Assembly (NCBI RefSeq): GCF_026210795.1
Contig: NC_089434.1
Span: 1,736,001-1,800,000, forward strand
From: Rhizophagus irregularis
Lineage: Eukaryota > Glomeromycota > Glomeromycetes > Glomerales > Glomeraceae
DNA length: 64,000 nt
Direction of reading: 5' to 3'
Below are positions 46,909 to 57,820 of this stretch, piece after piece (the first letter of the stretch is position 1; every line of letters starts with the position of its first letter). The position numbers were made by a program, and so were the translations under genes. The notes under the pieces are model-generated. The model searched no databases. It was not told where the DNA came from and saw only the letters and a program-made list of their open reading frames with translations.

Positions 46909-47327
46909 AGTGGGCCGAGCCAGAGGGGTTCGAAGAACCAGGTGTTTGCATGATCATTGGTAATTTTTATTGGACTTATTCTTATGTTTATGAAGATCAA
47001 CGTCAGGATAATGCTAGGTTCAGAAAATTTTTCTTCTAATAAAATCGAGACAATTGTATCTTTCGTTAAATCTAAAACATCTTTATTCACAATGTCTACA
47101 ATCATAATTAATCCAAAGGGATACCCAGCCTCCGTTATCAGTAAATACCGATTCTGAATGAATTGAGAAATTATTACTCCGGAGCCTAATATATTTTTCT
47201 CATAGTTTTTATGGTATGCGCCATCAGCTAATATTTTGAGAGGATCTTCATAAATATACATTTCTCCTGCAAATCCATCCAAGTCGCTTGGATAAATGAG
47301 AAGAATACGTCTTTCTAATCGATTCAT
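46854..47327 (-). CDS. hypothetical protein, 157 aa
   Basis: ATG at 47327, single exon. The first ~110 residues are coding-like (LLIYPSDLDGFAGEMYIYED, LKILADGAYHKNYEKNILG, ITEAGYPFGLIMIVDIVNK). The last ~20 codons overlap the opposite-strand remnant at 46665-46908 and may not be genuine. The LADGAYHKNYE segment distantly recalls DDE-type transposase loops, but I would not assign that. It lies at the edge of the less AT-rich island with viral-type sequence, so a viral or transposon origin is possible. Confidence 0.4.
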   Translation of the reverse strand: MNRLERRILLIYPSDLDGFAGEMYIYEDPLKILADGAYHKNYEKNILGSGVIISQFIQNRYLLITEAGYPFGLIMIVDIVNKDVLDLTKDTIVSILLEEKFSEPSIILTLIFINIRISPIKITNDHANTWFFEPLWLGPLQTINRLTFLGRAFLRCL

Positions 47328-48057
47328 ATTTTAAAACATGTAAGTTCTATACTTAGATTTCAAATTGATATGCTATTCCGGAGCTGTGATCATCAGCTCG
47401 GAAGATTTATTGCTGAACTGAACCACATGCATGTACTCCTGTGCGACAAAATAGATTGATCACCGGATAGGGTCTGTGCGACATAATAATTTTCAAAGAA
47501 AATATATATGCTAACTACCTCTATTTTTTTCCCACACAAACATGAGAAAAATGTAAAAGAAAGTCTACACGCAATACAGGACCTACCGTAAAAGTAAATA
47601 TTGACGACAAAAGCATATGTTATGAAGAGCTAAGGGACTCGCAATTTCAAGATCTACACGAATTAGCCAACTTTGAGTCTTGCGGGTAGATCTCCATGTG
47701 AAAAGGTATGAAGATTCCATATACATGTGCTTTCATAGAGCTCTTGGCATCATACGACAATGCTAATCACTTTTCTTATCTCCTTAACTTTTCCCCAGCA
47801 AGATATAAAGCATGAAAGAACTCGTGGAAGTTCAGCCAACCTTCCCGCAAAAATATTCCCAAAAAAATAACGTAAAATAAGGTATGTATATACCAGAGGT
47901 TACGCTTGATGAGAATGAAAGTTTCTCACTGTGGCCTTGTATTTAGGAAATCAAGATGTCTTCCAGTGTAGATAATGAATTATAAGTCTTAACTTCCGTT
48001 ATCGTAATGCAGGAAATAAAAACGTAATTTTCGTGATTGAGATTTCTAAGGATAAAC

Positions 48058-48357
48058 ATGTCTCTGATTATTGAAGAAGAAGTAAGAAAGAAGTTAAAGA
48101 AGTTAGGGCCAATCAATCATAATGACTTTCTCTGTCAAATTTATCCTGAGGAGAGCCTATTTGACGACATTCTTCGCAGAATAAAAAATATGGGTCCAGT
48201 TGTTGACAGAAATGAGGTTATGCGCTGTGAATATATTTCAACAATTCTTTACACAGCTGTCAGTCTTCTTAAAGATTTGCTTATCTTACCTCAGATGACA
48301 GTAACAGGTGCTGAAAGTTCCGGTCGTGATTTAATTTACAGTATATTCTATAATTAG
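48058..48357 (+). pseudogene. truncated Crinkler/REase-like fragment (tentative)
   Basis: ATG at 48058, 99 aa to TAG. The segments NEVMRCEYISTILYTAVSL and TVTGAESSGRDLIYSI resemble the N-terminal side of the restriction-endonuclease-like domain found in many Rhizophagus Crinkler-type proteins, where a Glu and the SG-R-DY-type core follow each other. The protein stops right there, so the catalytic Asp/Lys part is missing. Immediately 3' (23 bp) begins the EsV-1-7 repeat gene. Either a truncated host gene or a frame-broken piece; the family call rests on motif memory. Confidence 0.45.
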
Positions 48358-48379
48358 ACACCTCTAGTTTAACATAAAA

Positions 48380-49940
48380 ATGCCACAACTCTGTCAACAA
48401 TTTTATTGTTAAAAAGGAGCTTCGTTTGGCCCAAAAGATTCAAAAGCTCCACGTTATTGTGCTACGCATAAGCCAATTGGTCATGTTAACGTGAAGACAC
48501 AGTGTCAAGAAGATGGCTGTTATAAGTTTCCTCATTTAGGTTTCTCTAGCTCAAAAGCAACTTCATGCGTCACTCATATGAAAGATGGAATGATTCACTT
48601 AAGGGTCAGAAAATGCTTAGAACCTGGATGTACTACACGCGCGGTTTTTAATGTTGTTGGCTTAGATAAGGGCAAATTCTGCGCTAAACGCGCTAAACAC
48701 AAAAAACCAGAAATGATTGATATCCAAACTAAAATTTGTAAATATTCGGGTTGTCAAAAAAAGGCGCTCTTTGCTGTAGAGGGTCATCACAAACTTTCTG
48801 TGGTCAGCATAAGCAGGATGGCATGATTATTATTGCAAGCAGAAAGCGCGCACACTCAGATTGTTATACTCGTCCTTACTTTAATGTCCTGGGAAAGCAC
48901 AAGGCCAATACTGCGCTAGACACAAAACAGCTGGTATGGTTGACGTAGTAAATCGGCGGTGTGAAAAAGCTTGTTGTATGACCATACCGACTTTTAATCT
49001 TTTGGAGAAAAAAGTGCACGTTTTTGCGAAGCCCACCGAAACCCTGAAATGGTTAATGCTGTTGGCCCGAAGTGTAATAATATTAATTGTCAAAAAAGAG
49101 CACTATATGTTATAAAATGTCACGATGCTTCACACATAAAGATAAAGGTATGATAGCACAATCTTCACGTTTATGCATGATCTCAGATTGTAAAAAGCCT
49201 GCTACTCACGGACTTTCTAACCCAATTAGGTGCGAAAAACACTCCACAGATAATATGGTTGATCTAGTCCAAAAAATATGTTCTAATTGTGGATTACTTG
49301 ATATCCTTTTACAGGATCAAAAGTGCGCTGATTGTAGCACTTATACTAAAGCGAAAGCAAGAGCACGTTTGGCAAAGCAACTTCGAGTGAAATATATTTT
49401 AGACGTGAACAATATTCTATACGAAGCATACGATTCCATTGTAGAAGATTGTGTGTGTTCAAAAAAGCGTTCAGACTTTGTCATTGATGCAGACACACAT
49501 AAAGTTGTACTGGAAGTAGATGAGTATCAACACAAGAAAGGGGAATATAACTGTGAGGTAAAAAGAATGTGACGGATGAATTTCATAATAAAATTAATGA
49601 AGAAATCGTTCATCATAACATCATGTTGTAGCACAACCCGCTTTTATCATTCTAAGTAAACTTGCCCTTAACAATGCTACAAAAATTGGAGAGGCAAGCT
49701 TATCCGAGGTATATACGACGTACGCGCCTGAATTTACTTCCACACTTATATACTTCAGAGAAGCTATTTACGGCATACGGGTCTAATTTTACCTGTATAC
49801 TTATTCTGTGGGATATTGCGCAAGCACTTGGCATCCCTACTCTCTTTATTCGCTATAATCCTGATAGTTACGAAATGTTCAACGGAATTACAAAAGATAG
49901 TAATGATAGGGAGAGAAAACAAGAATTGTTATATGCTTGA
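48380..49940 (+). pseudogene. EsV-1-7 cysteine-repeat protein with C-terminal nuclease-like domain; decayed giant-virus-type gene
   Basis: Starting at ATG 48380, about eight successive units fit the EsV-1-7 spacing Cys-x4-Cys-x(about 16)-Cys-x2-His-x12. Examples are CLEPGC at about 48613, CKYSGC at about 48738, YCAR-H at about 48917, CEKACC at about 48960, CNNINC at about 49073 and CMISDC at about 49173. Then come KICSNCG, a coil, an RSDFVID strand and VVLEVDEYQH, and after a 200-bp broken stretch DIAQALGIPTLFIRYNPDSY. The last two motifs suggest a nuclease-type fold. Repeats plus this C-terminus is a layout I associate with nucleocytoplasmic large DNA viruses. An early in-frame TAA (48410-48412) and at least four frameshifts (near 48790, 48905, 49015 and 49100), a TGA near 49570 and internal disruption show it is not expressed as one protein. 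Best read as an endogenous viral fragment. Confidence 0.75.
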
Positions 49941-50360
49941 GCGATGCAGTAAAATCGCCATCTGCTGAAGAATTGTCGTGAGGAAACATGCTGACGAGAG
50001 AAAGTATCCTGAAAATGGAGGAAGTTTATTATAGTTACGGAATGTTCAATGGAATTACAAAAGATAGTAATGATAGGGAGAGAAATCAAGAATTGTTATA
50101 TGCTTGAGCGATGCAGTAAAATCGCCATCTGCTGAAGAATTGTCGTGAGGAAACATGCTGACGAGAGAAAGTATCCTGAAAATGGAGGAAGTTTATTATA
50201 GTTACGGAATGTTCAACGGAATTACAAAAGATAGTAATGATAGGGAGAGAAATCAAGAATTGTTATATGCTTGAGCAGTAAAATCGCCATCTGCTGAAGA
50301 ATTGTCGTGAGGAAACATGCTGACGAGAGAAAGTATCCTGAAAATGGAGGAAGTTTATTA
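49868..50360 (+). repeat. three tandem 167-bp repeats
   Basis: Units start at about 49868, 50035 and 50202 (AATGTTCAA at 49874, 50041 and 50208), almost identical. The third lacks 5 bp in GAGCGATGCAGTA. Unit 1 contains the 3' coding end of the EsV-1-7-type gene (GITKDSNDRER to TGA), so each unit repeats the last codons and 3' flank. Confidence 0.92.
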
Positions 50361-50939
50361 AAAAAAGAACAGTTTAATAATAAGGATGATAATATCACTC
50401 TCCCTTCTACACAAAAGTTGCTAGGATCCAGAATTCCTTCGAGTTGTCTATCTGTTCTATGATGGATACGATAGCACTAAGTACAAGATAACGACTATAT
50501 CAGAAGTTTGATTCAAGAATGAAATACATGAAAAAGCAGATAAAGCATTATGAATTTGTATAACTATTGTGAAATTGACCCAAACAAACATTTTGTTTCT
50601 GTCATGTTTTTCTGTATTTCTGTGATGCAATAAATTTTTTTTTTAAAATCATCATTAGTGAGAAGGTTATGAACAATTTTTTTCCTGAGATCTATAATCG
50701 AAAGAAGGGCGTACACTCGTTAAAATAGCATAACACATCAGTTTAGTAGTGATCGTTTAACGGACACATGTTTCCGATATCCTACTGCGCATTTTTCAAC
50801 AGGTGAGAAAATGTCTCTAGCAATCTTTTTTTTTGCTTTGCATCACTATTTTCACTAACTCGGTTCACAATTTCTTAGCCACGGACTGGTATTTCATCCT
50901 ACATAGTACCGAAGGTATCTACTGTACAAGTAAGACTGA

Positions 50940-51101
50940 GTATCGAATCTTACTAACGGAAGACGCCATCAAAAATCACGCAAGAATGTGAAGAGGGTTT
51001 TTGAAATTATAGTGTTTGCCGTGTTAAAAGATAGGGTATCGGATAGTGAAGAACCCGCAAATAAGAAGCGCCGTGTAGAAGAGATAATCAAGAAAAAATA
51101 A
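50940..51101 (+). CDS. C-terminal exon fragment with basic nuclear signal
   Basis: A 53-codon open frame: RRHQKSRKNVKRVFEIIVFA, VLKDRVSDSEEPANKKRRVE, EIIKKK then TAA. It has no ATG and must be a last exon or a remnant. The acidic patch followed by KKRR looks like a nuclear localisation end. Lies at the right edge of the less AT-rich island. Weak evidence. Confidence 0.3.
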   Translation, partial: VSNLTNGRRHQKSRKNVKRVFEIIVFAVLKDRVSDSEEPANKKRRVEEIIKKK

Positions 51102-52383
51102 TTATATAGGACACTAGTAGTCTAGTACTACGATCTTGTATCTATTTTTTCGCATATTTTAATAAAAAATTTTCTTGACAAATTTCGCTTATGGCCCGAC
51201 GGCCCGTCAGGAAAAACACGTGATTTTTTTTGGCACACAAAAAGGGGTGCAATTGTTAGTGTGGCAGATAAGAAGTGAAATAAGTTTTTACCAACCAAAA
51301 ATTTTTATATAATCTCTACGGAAAAATATTAAAAAAAAAATTCTGTTCCCAGAATACTTAATATACTTTATTAAAACAAAGTGAAGGCGTGACATAATTA
51401 CGTAACTGAATTTTTTATGATGAAAAAAACTGTAATTGGCATGTGATATAAAATCTACAAATATTGTAACGTCTGCATACTCGCTGAATTCTTATACAAA
51501 ATCCAGAATACTTATAAAAATGACTGAAAGGATAAATACTCCATGTAAAGCAAATGTATATTAATTCCAGATTGAACAGAATTTTGCGATATGTAACTAT
51601 CATGAAATTTTTTTTCTTTAAGAAAAACAATAATAAAAAGATCATTGCTGTCCTAAACAAGTCTTTAGAAGACTGATCACCAAACACTGAGAAACATCAA
51701 TCACGACAGGGGGATAGGGTAAGAGAAGAAAGGTAAAGAAAAGATGGGCAAAATTTTTAATACTAATTTTGTTGTCATTTTTAATCCAGATTTGAAAAAT
51801 AACATTAAAATAATAAAGTAATATTTTGTCTATTTAATAAATCTTTATATTCTTTTTTAAATTTAGTAAGTTATGAAATAATCCATTAACCTTATTAAAT
51901 TTAATCTTTTCTTTCAGATAATCGTTTACACTTTACATTAGTATAAGAATGATTAGAAACGTCATACATAATGTGTAAGAAACATGTGAATGATTTCATG
52001 TGACTGGAGAATCCCGTGACTGTATTATGATCGGCATAGGGTCGGCCGATCGGGTAAGTTTACTGTACTATATGAATACAATCCGCTTTAGAGACTGTGT
52101 AAAATCATGAAACAAAAAAAATGGTGCGACTATTGGTATGAGTAATTTGTCGTACAGTAGTATATCTTTAGTATAACATTAGTTAAATTTACCTGCCGTA
52201 TAACAGGGGTAATTTTTCTATACTATCTAAGATAGTGAATACGAAGCCCCAAAAGGTTATATTAGCAATCCGCTGACAAAGTTCATGTAACTTCCATTGC
52301 ATTATCATTTGTTACAAAGTACATTTTTCGCCTATATAAACAATAGCAAAAATGACAAACTACAAAAAAAAGAACAGACGAAT
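51102..52383. other. gene-poor stretch
   Basis: AT-rich again after 51.2 kb. A minus-strand frame at 51415-51687 starts MFGDQSSKDLF and becomes hydrophobic AT-driven sequence; not convincing. A GGTCGGCCGATC motif lies near 52045. Confidence 0.35.
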
Positions 52384-52629
52384 ATGAATATGTATCGACT
52401 AAATAATCTCTCTAATGAAACAATAGCAACAATAGGAAGCGTTATAAGCAATGCAACAGAAGAATTCGAAGAAGTATTAAACCAAATAGAAAATCAAGGA
52501 GACAAACAACAAAGAACTTATAACTTGAGGAAATATTATAGAACTATAAAACAGAAAATTAAACGCAAAGGAAATAAACCGAAACTCTTAATCTTACGTC
52601 AGAAAGCAAAAGCTTTATTTAAGAAATGA
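52384..52629 (+). CDS. small basic hypothetical protein, 81 aa
   Basis: ATG at 52384 (a second Met two codons on). Acidic amphipathic start (SNATEEFEEVLNQIENQGDK) followed by a strongly basic half (RKYYRTIKQKIKRKGNK, LRQKAKALFKK). Single exon, TGA stop. No domain recognised. Codon choice is less AT-biased than the surroundings, which supports real coding, but no neighbour or motif explains it. Confidence 0.45.
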   Translation: MNMYRLNNLSNETIATIGSVISNATEEFEEVLNQIENQGDKQQRTYNLRKYYRTIKQKIKRKGNKPKLLILRQKAKALFKK

Positions 52630-54660
52630 AAGAAATATGTTATCAAAATAAGATCACACCGGTAAAACGAAACAGAAGTTCATCGCAAAGAAAATCTATT
52701 ACGGCGACAAAAAAACTCAAGAATAGATAGAAGGCACTAAAAATTATCGATATTATTTATTTTAATTTCGTATGTGCTTGTTGGGGTGTTATTACAAGTT
52801 ATTAAGCTTTTGTTCAGACTTTCAAAATCTTCCTTTATTCTTATCTTCCCAAACACTTAATTGACTAACTTTACAATTTTATTTATTTGTCCGCAGTACG
52901 TAACTGTAATATTTTTTATTTTTTATTTATATTTATATTTGCAACATTTGCAACATTTGCAACAATAAAACTTTATGTATTATGCATGAGTTTGCCCAAT
53001 AATATATATTTTCGTAGACCTTACTTTAAAGATACCATCCTACGAATTATTTAATCTTCGTTGTATTTTACCTTAAGATAATTAAACCAATTATTTGTTA
53101 TAATTTTTTATCATGTTAATTAAAGGTCCACTATTGTTAATTCAATAACTGCGCGAATTCCTCCTTCATTCGTGTGTTTAATTCATAAAGTGCAATGCAG
53201 ATATATTTATCATATATTTATCATTCGATCTTATCACATGATGTTAGGTATCTATTTTAGAAATATGGAATATATATTTATTATATATATTAATAGAATT
53301 TTTTTATAATCGTCGTTATAACTTTTAATAGTGTTTAACATTACGTGGTTTAAAATCTTTTAACGTTAACGTAAATGACGTAAGTCATATATTAAAAGCT
53401 AAAAAAAAAAGTTTAAAGTTTTAAATTTTCAAGTAATATTATTAATTTATTATATATGTAACTATAAAGATGAATAAGGATATATTGAGCTCGCGTTCAT
53501 TTATTTACCCAATTTTATAATATCATAATGTATTTTTTCCACTTTTGTTGTTCAATTTATTCATGCAGCATATTGCCAATATCATTTTTATGAAAGTTTA
53601 ATAAGATTCTAGGCGCAATACTAAGAAATTTATAATCTTCAACATTAAAAGTTTGTTGTTTTTTTCAATTATTCGTTGATTAATTTATTTATTTTATTCA
53701 CTTATTTATTTGATTTCTTTTTTTAACTTTATTAAAAAGATGATTTGCTGTTACGTAATGATATATTACGTTCGCGTTTATTTATTTATAATATTACTAT
53801 AATGTACTTTTTCCTCTTTTGTTGTTTAAGTTATTCATGCAGCGTGTTTCTAATATCATTTTTGTGAAAGTTCAACATTATTGATAAGATAGACGCATTA
53901 TTATTACACTAATCCAATTTCTTGATGATTTTGACATTGATCGTTCATTACGTGTAGACAAAATTCCTATGAAAATTATTGTCCAGCTGACTGCAGCATT
54001 TTAAATATATTAAAAGTTTGTTGTGTTTTCAATTATTCATTGATTAATTTATTTACTTTTTATTATTTATCTATTTATTTACTTTTTATTTATTTATCTA
54101 TTTATTTGCTTTTTTTTTATCTATTTATTTGCTTTTTTTTTATCTATATATTTGCTTTTTTTTAAAAAACAAAACAAAGCGATTTATTATTTTGAATCAA
54201 TTCAAGCAAAGCTATTACTTGATATGATAATTTAATTATTTTTTAGCCCATTAATTTCTTTGAATTTTTTTTTATTTTTAGGTTTATTTTTTTTAAAAAA
54301 AAATATTAATCATAGAAGAAAAAAAAATACTTTTTTTTATTGTATAATGCCGTGACATAGTAACAAATTTTTTTTTTGTACAAAAAGTACAAGAAAAATT
54401 ACATTTGGCATTTAGGTAATACGCTTCTAAGTTCTAACCATAAATGTATACTAATTTAATGAGTTTATAATAAATAAGATTACAACTTTATATGGTGTAA
54501 CATTATACAATAGTAAATCATGCTAAATTTGAATGTATAGTTTTAAAAGGGCGTAAAGACTTGTTTTTTGTTTCTATTTGTTTATTATACCAATTTATTG
54601 TTTAGAGTTGATAAATATAGTAGATATTCTCTTTTTAACAAATTAAAATTTTATAATATT
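52630..54660. other. gene-free stretch upstream of kinase E
   Basis: Contains an imperfect tandem duplication (53460-54060) and long T-rich runs; the last few hundred bases are presumably the kinase E promoter. No other gene seen. Confidence 0.45.
53460..54060 (+). repeat. imperfect ~290-bp tandem duplication
   Basis: Two blocks share GATATATT-A-(G/C)-TTCGCGTT-ATTTATTTA, CTTTTGTTGTT-AA-TTATTCATGCAGC, AATATCATTTTT-TGAAAGTT and TTAAAAGTTTGTTG, then CAATTATTC(G/A)TTGATTAATTTATTTA. They lie at about 53475-53700 and 53755-54060, and the right copy has ~80 bp extra. Non-coding. Confidence 0.65.
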
Positions 54661-56861
54661 ATGTCTACTATTCGAGAGGGATTAATTCATGCAACAATCA
54701 ATAAAGCAATTACATTAATTGATTATAATAATTACGATAGTGTACACAAACAATTTGAATTTGTAAAACAAACGATTCTTGCTGATAATTCTCTTACAAA
54801 TGATGAAAAAATTGAAGCAATAAGTTCATTTAATAAAGATTGTAATCGAGAAAAAATTGTTCGTAATGAAGGGACAAGAAGAATTTGTGAAACTTGTAAC
54901 CAAAAATGTTTGGCTATATCATATTGTGAATATTGTGTCCAAAATTATTTAAAAACAAAATTTTCAAGTTGGTCATCTGGAAATAATAATATTGATAATT
55001 TAATACAAAAATGTCAAATTGAGTCACTTATGCCAGATATGATAGTTGAATGGATTCCATATAATAATTTACAAAATATTGAATGTCTAACCAAAGGTGG
55101 ATTTTCTGAAATTTATACAGCAACTTGGATTAATGGAGGATATGAAGAATTGGATTCTGAGAATCATCAATTACAAAGATTTGGAACTCATCATGTAATA
55201 CTAAAAGAGTTAGGAAATATTGAAAATGCAAGTCAAAATTGGTTTGAAGAGGTTTGTAATAAACTAATAATTTACTTTTAAAGGATTTAATGTTTAAATT
55301 ATAATTTGAATTTAAAATTATTTTTTACAGGCTAAATCAAATTTAACTATAAGTAATAAACATCCATCAATTGTTCAATGTTTTGGTTTAACACAAAATC
55401 CATCAAATGAAAATTATATGCTTGTAATGAGAAAGAAAAATGCTAATTTAAGAGAATATTTACAACAAAATCATAATCAACTAATATGGGAAGAAAGAAT
55501 TAAAATTGCTTTTATAATAATTAATGCACTTTATTATATTCATAAAGAGAATTCAATTCATAGAGATTTGCATTCTGGAAATATACTATTATATTCCAAA
55601 TTTAATAATTATTGGTTTATTAGTGATCTTGGATTTTGTGGTCCAGCAGAAAAACCATCAACAAGTATATATGGAAATCTTCCTTACATAGCACCTGAAA
55701 TTATTAATGGAAAAGAATATACTTTTAAATCTGATATTTATAGTATTGGCATGCTTTTGTGGGAAATTTCATCTGGACAACCACCATTTAATAATCATGA
55801 ACATGATTATGATCTTGCACTTAATATTATTAATGGTATAAGACCAAAAATTATATCAGAAATTCCTTTGAAATATAAAAATTTAATGATACAATGTTGG
55901 AATGCTAATTCATTAGAAAGGCCTGATACTAATATGCTTTTAAGAGAAATAAGAGAAATTATGTTATATTATCATAATAACCCAAATGAATTACCTCAAC
56001 TAAATGTAAATATAGATAAAAAAATAAACTATGAAAACAAAAGCAACAAATTATTTACAAGTAAAATTTATAAATTTGAAAATTTACCTGAACCAAAAAA
56101 TGCAACAGAAGGTATAATTTATTAATATTTGTTAACTATATTTAATTTTCTCTGTTATTATTATTACTAATTCAATCATTTTTTTTTAATTTAAATAATA
56201 ACAGAAGAACAAGAAGGTGATATGAATTTAATACTTATTCTTATTAAAAAACAATTAATCATTAACAAATTAAAAATATATCTGTTTATTTAATAGCATT
56301 TTATAGTAAATTATATGACTTTAATATTTCAAAAAATAGTAAGTGTTTTTAAGTTTATGTTTAATTATATGGTCTAGTGTAAATAATTATTCTATTTTTA
56401 GTTGATGATTTTGGTCAATCAAGTAATCAGAATAGTAAAAGAATAAATAATATTATTAAAGGTAATTACAAATATTCAGCCTATATTAAATAATTACTAA
56501 CTAGTATTTTAATTTTAGCTAGTAGTGAAAGATTGTCCAAGGTATTTAAAAATTTACAGATAAATTCAAAAAGTGGTAAGTAAATTATTAAATAAATAAA
56601 TACTCAAATTAGAGTTTATTTGTTTATTTATAAAAAATAAGTACTTATTAAATGTTATTTTATTGATAATAGTTGATATACAAAATAACAATTATAGAGA
56701 TACAATATATCAGCCACAAACTGGTGATATTGATGGTAGGTAAACTATTATTTATTTATTAAAAATTTTTTATTAGACAATAACTAATTGTATATTATTT
56801 TTGTTTCATAGATGATGATGAATGTAATAATCCAAATCTTCATTCAGAAGAACAAGAATAA
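54661..56861 (+). CDS. TKL-like protein kinase, paralogue E
   Basis: Exons are 54661-55251, 55331-56111, 56205-56216, 56297-56338, 56402-56461, 56519-56575, 56673-56735 and 56812-56861; 1656 nt, 551 aa, in frame. Cys cluster C76, C79, C83, C89, C92; Gly-loop-like LTKGGFSEIY at 143-152; Lys182; helix-C Glu at 196-197 exactly at intron 1; HRD 274-276 in IHRDLHSGN; DLG 296-298; APE 318-320. The tail begins LPEPKNATE, then microexon EEQE and phase-1 cassettes. The only copy on the plus strand. In the last traced exon a 1-nt deletion relative to the others creates TAA right after SEEQE, so the conserved (E)FEIPDG end is lost. ATG at 54661 is chosen because MSTIR aligns with the other five copies; the frame is open 31 codons further up. 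Confidence 0.9.
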
Positions 56862-57022
56862 TTGAAATTCCTAATGGTTTGTTTATTTTTTTTCAAAATT
56901 ATATAAAACTATTTATATTAATATTTACTAATGCATTTATTTATATCATTTATTTTAATTTAGATGGATATTGAATTATTTTACAAATTAAATAAATTAG
57001 ATTTATAAGTAATATCATTTAT

Positions 57023-57100
57023 CTTAAGTGCTTAAATAATTTCAATTTCGAAAAAATAAAAAGTAGTAGAAATTTCTTAGTTTGTAATTTAAATAATTTT
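57023..57100 (+). repeat. 3' hairpin downstream of kinase E
   Basis: CTTAAGTGCTTAAATAATTT...CTTAGTTTGTAATTTAAATAATT; the same paired arms as after A, C and F, in the matching orientation relative to the gene. Confidence 0.5.
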
Positions 57101-57462
57101 TTTTTTTTTTGCCATATTAAATTATCATTAAATAGTATGTTTTTATTTTACTTACGATTTATGCTATAATAACACTAATTATCACAATTTCAGCAATGGG
57201 TTTATTTGTTTATCTCGTGTAGTGGTCAATATGAGCATTAAAATTTTGCAAAATTGTGTAATTAGGGCTTTTATGCTAAGGGTACTAGTGCAAATCACAG
57301 TAAGATACAACATATGCTGTAATACAAATAAGAGTTTTTTTATATTTAAAAATCTATCTTGCTTGTTCATTGATCACCGCTAATAATTTTCACATTTATT
57401 TTGGCCAAAATTAAATTAAATTATTACTTTACTACCTCGTATGTATTAATGACAAAAAATAC

Positions 57463-57820
57463 TTAATTGCCATCCGGATAAGATTGGCACTATCACTATA
57501 CTGATAAACGTATTAGTAAATGTTGGGGAAATTTATTATGATTTTTTATCATTTTGAAATCTGAGCTGCGTTCGTAGATAAGTCATAAATATAAAATATA
57601 ATTTTATTTATTTTACTGTATATGTACATATACCAATTAAGTATTTTGACAAATTTTCAAAGATTTTCTTAAAATATAAAAGGTGCTTTCTTATAAGCTC
57701 AAAAAATCAATTCTTCGAATTTATAATTATTTCTATGTACAGTAGATTCAGACTATTAGTAATTTTATTAAGTACCTAATTTATAAAAATAGTGACGATC
57801 TTATCCGGGTTGCCAATTAA
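57463..57820. mobile_element. 358-bp TTAA-flanked MITE (candidate)
   Basis: TTAATTGCCATCCGGATAAG at the left and its imperfect complement (CTTATCCGGGTTGCCAATTAA) at the right give ~30-bp inverted ends. TTAA at both termini is the target preferred by piggyBac-type elements. No internal coding frame. Superfamily is inferred from the TTAA only. Confidence 0.55.

Noticed and set aside
46927-46945. tRNA-like GGTTCGAA motif
   Set aside because: No acceptor, D or anticodon stems around it; isolated match in coding-like debris.
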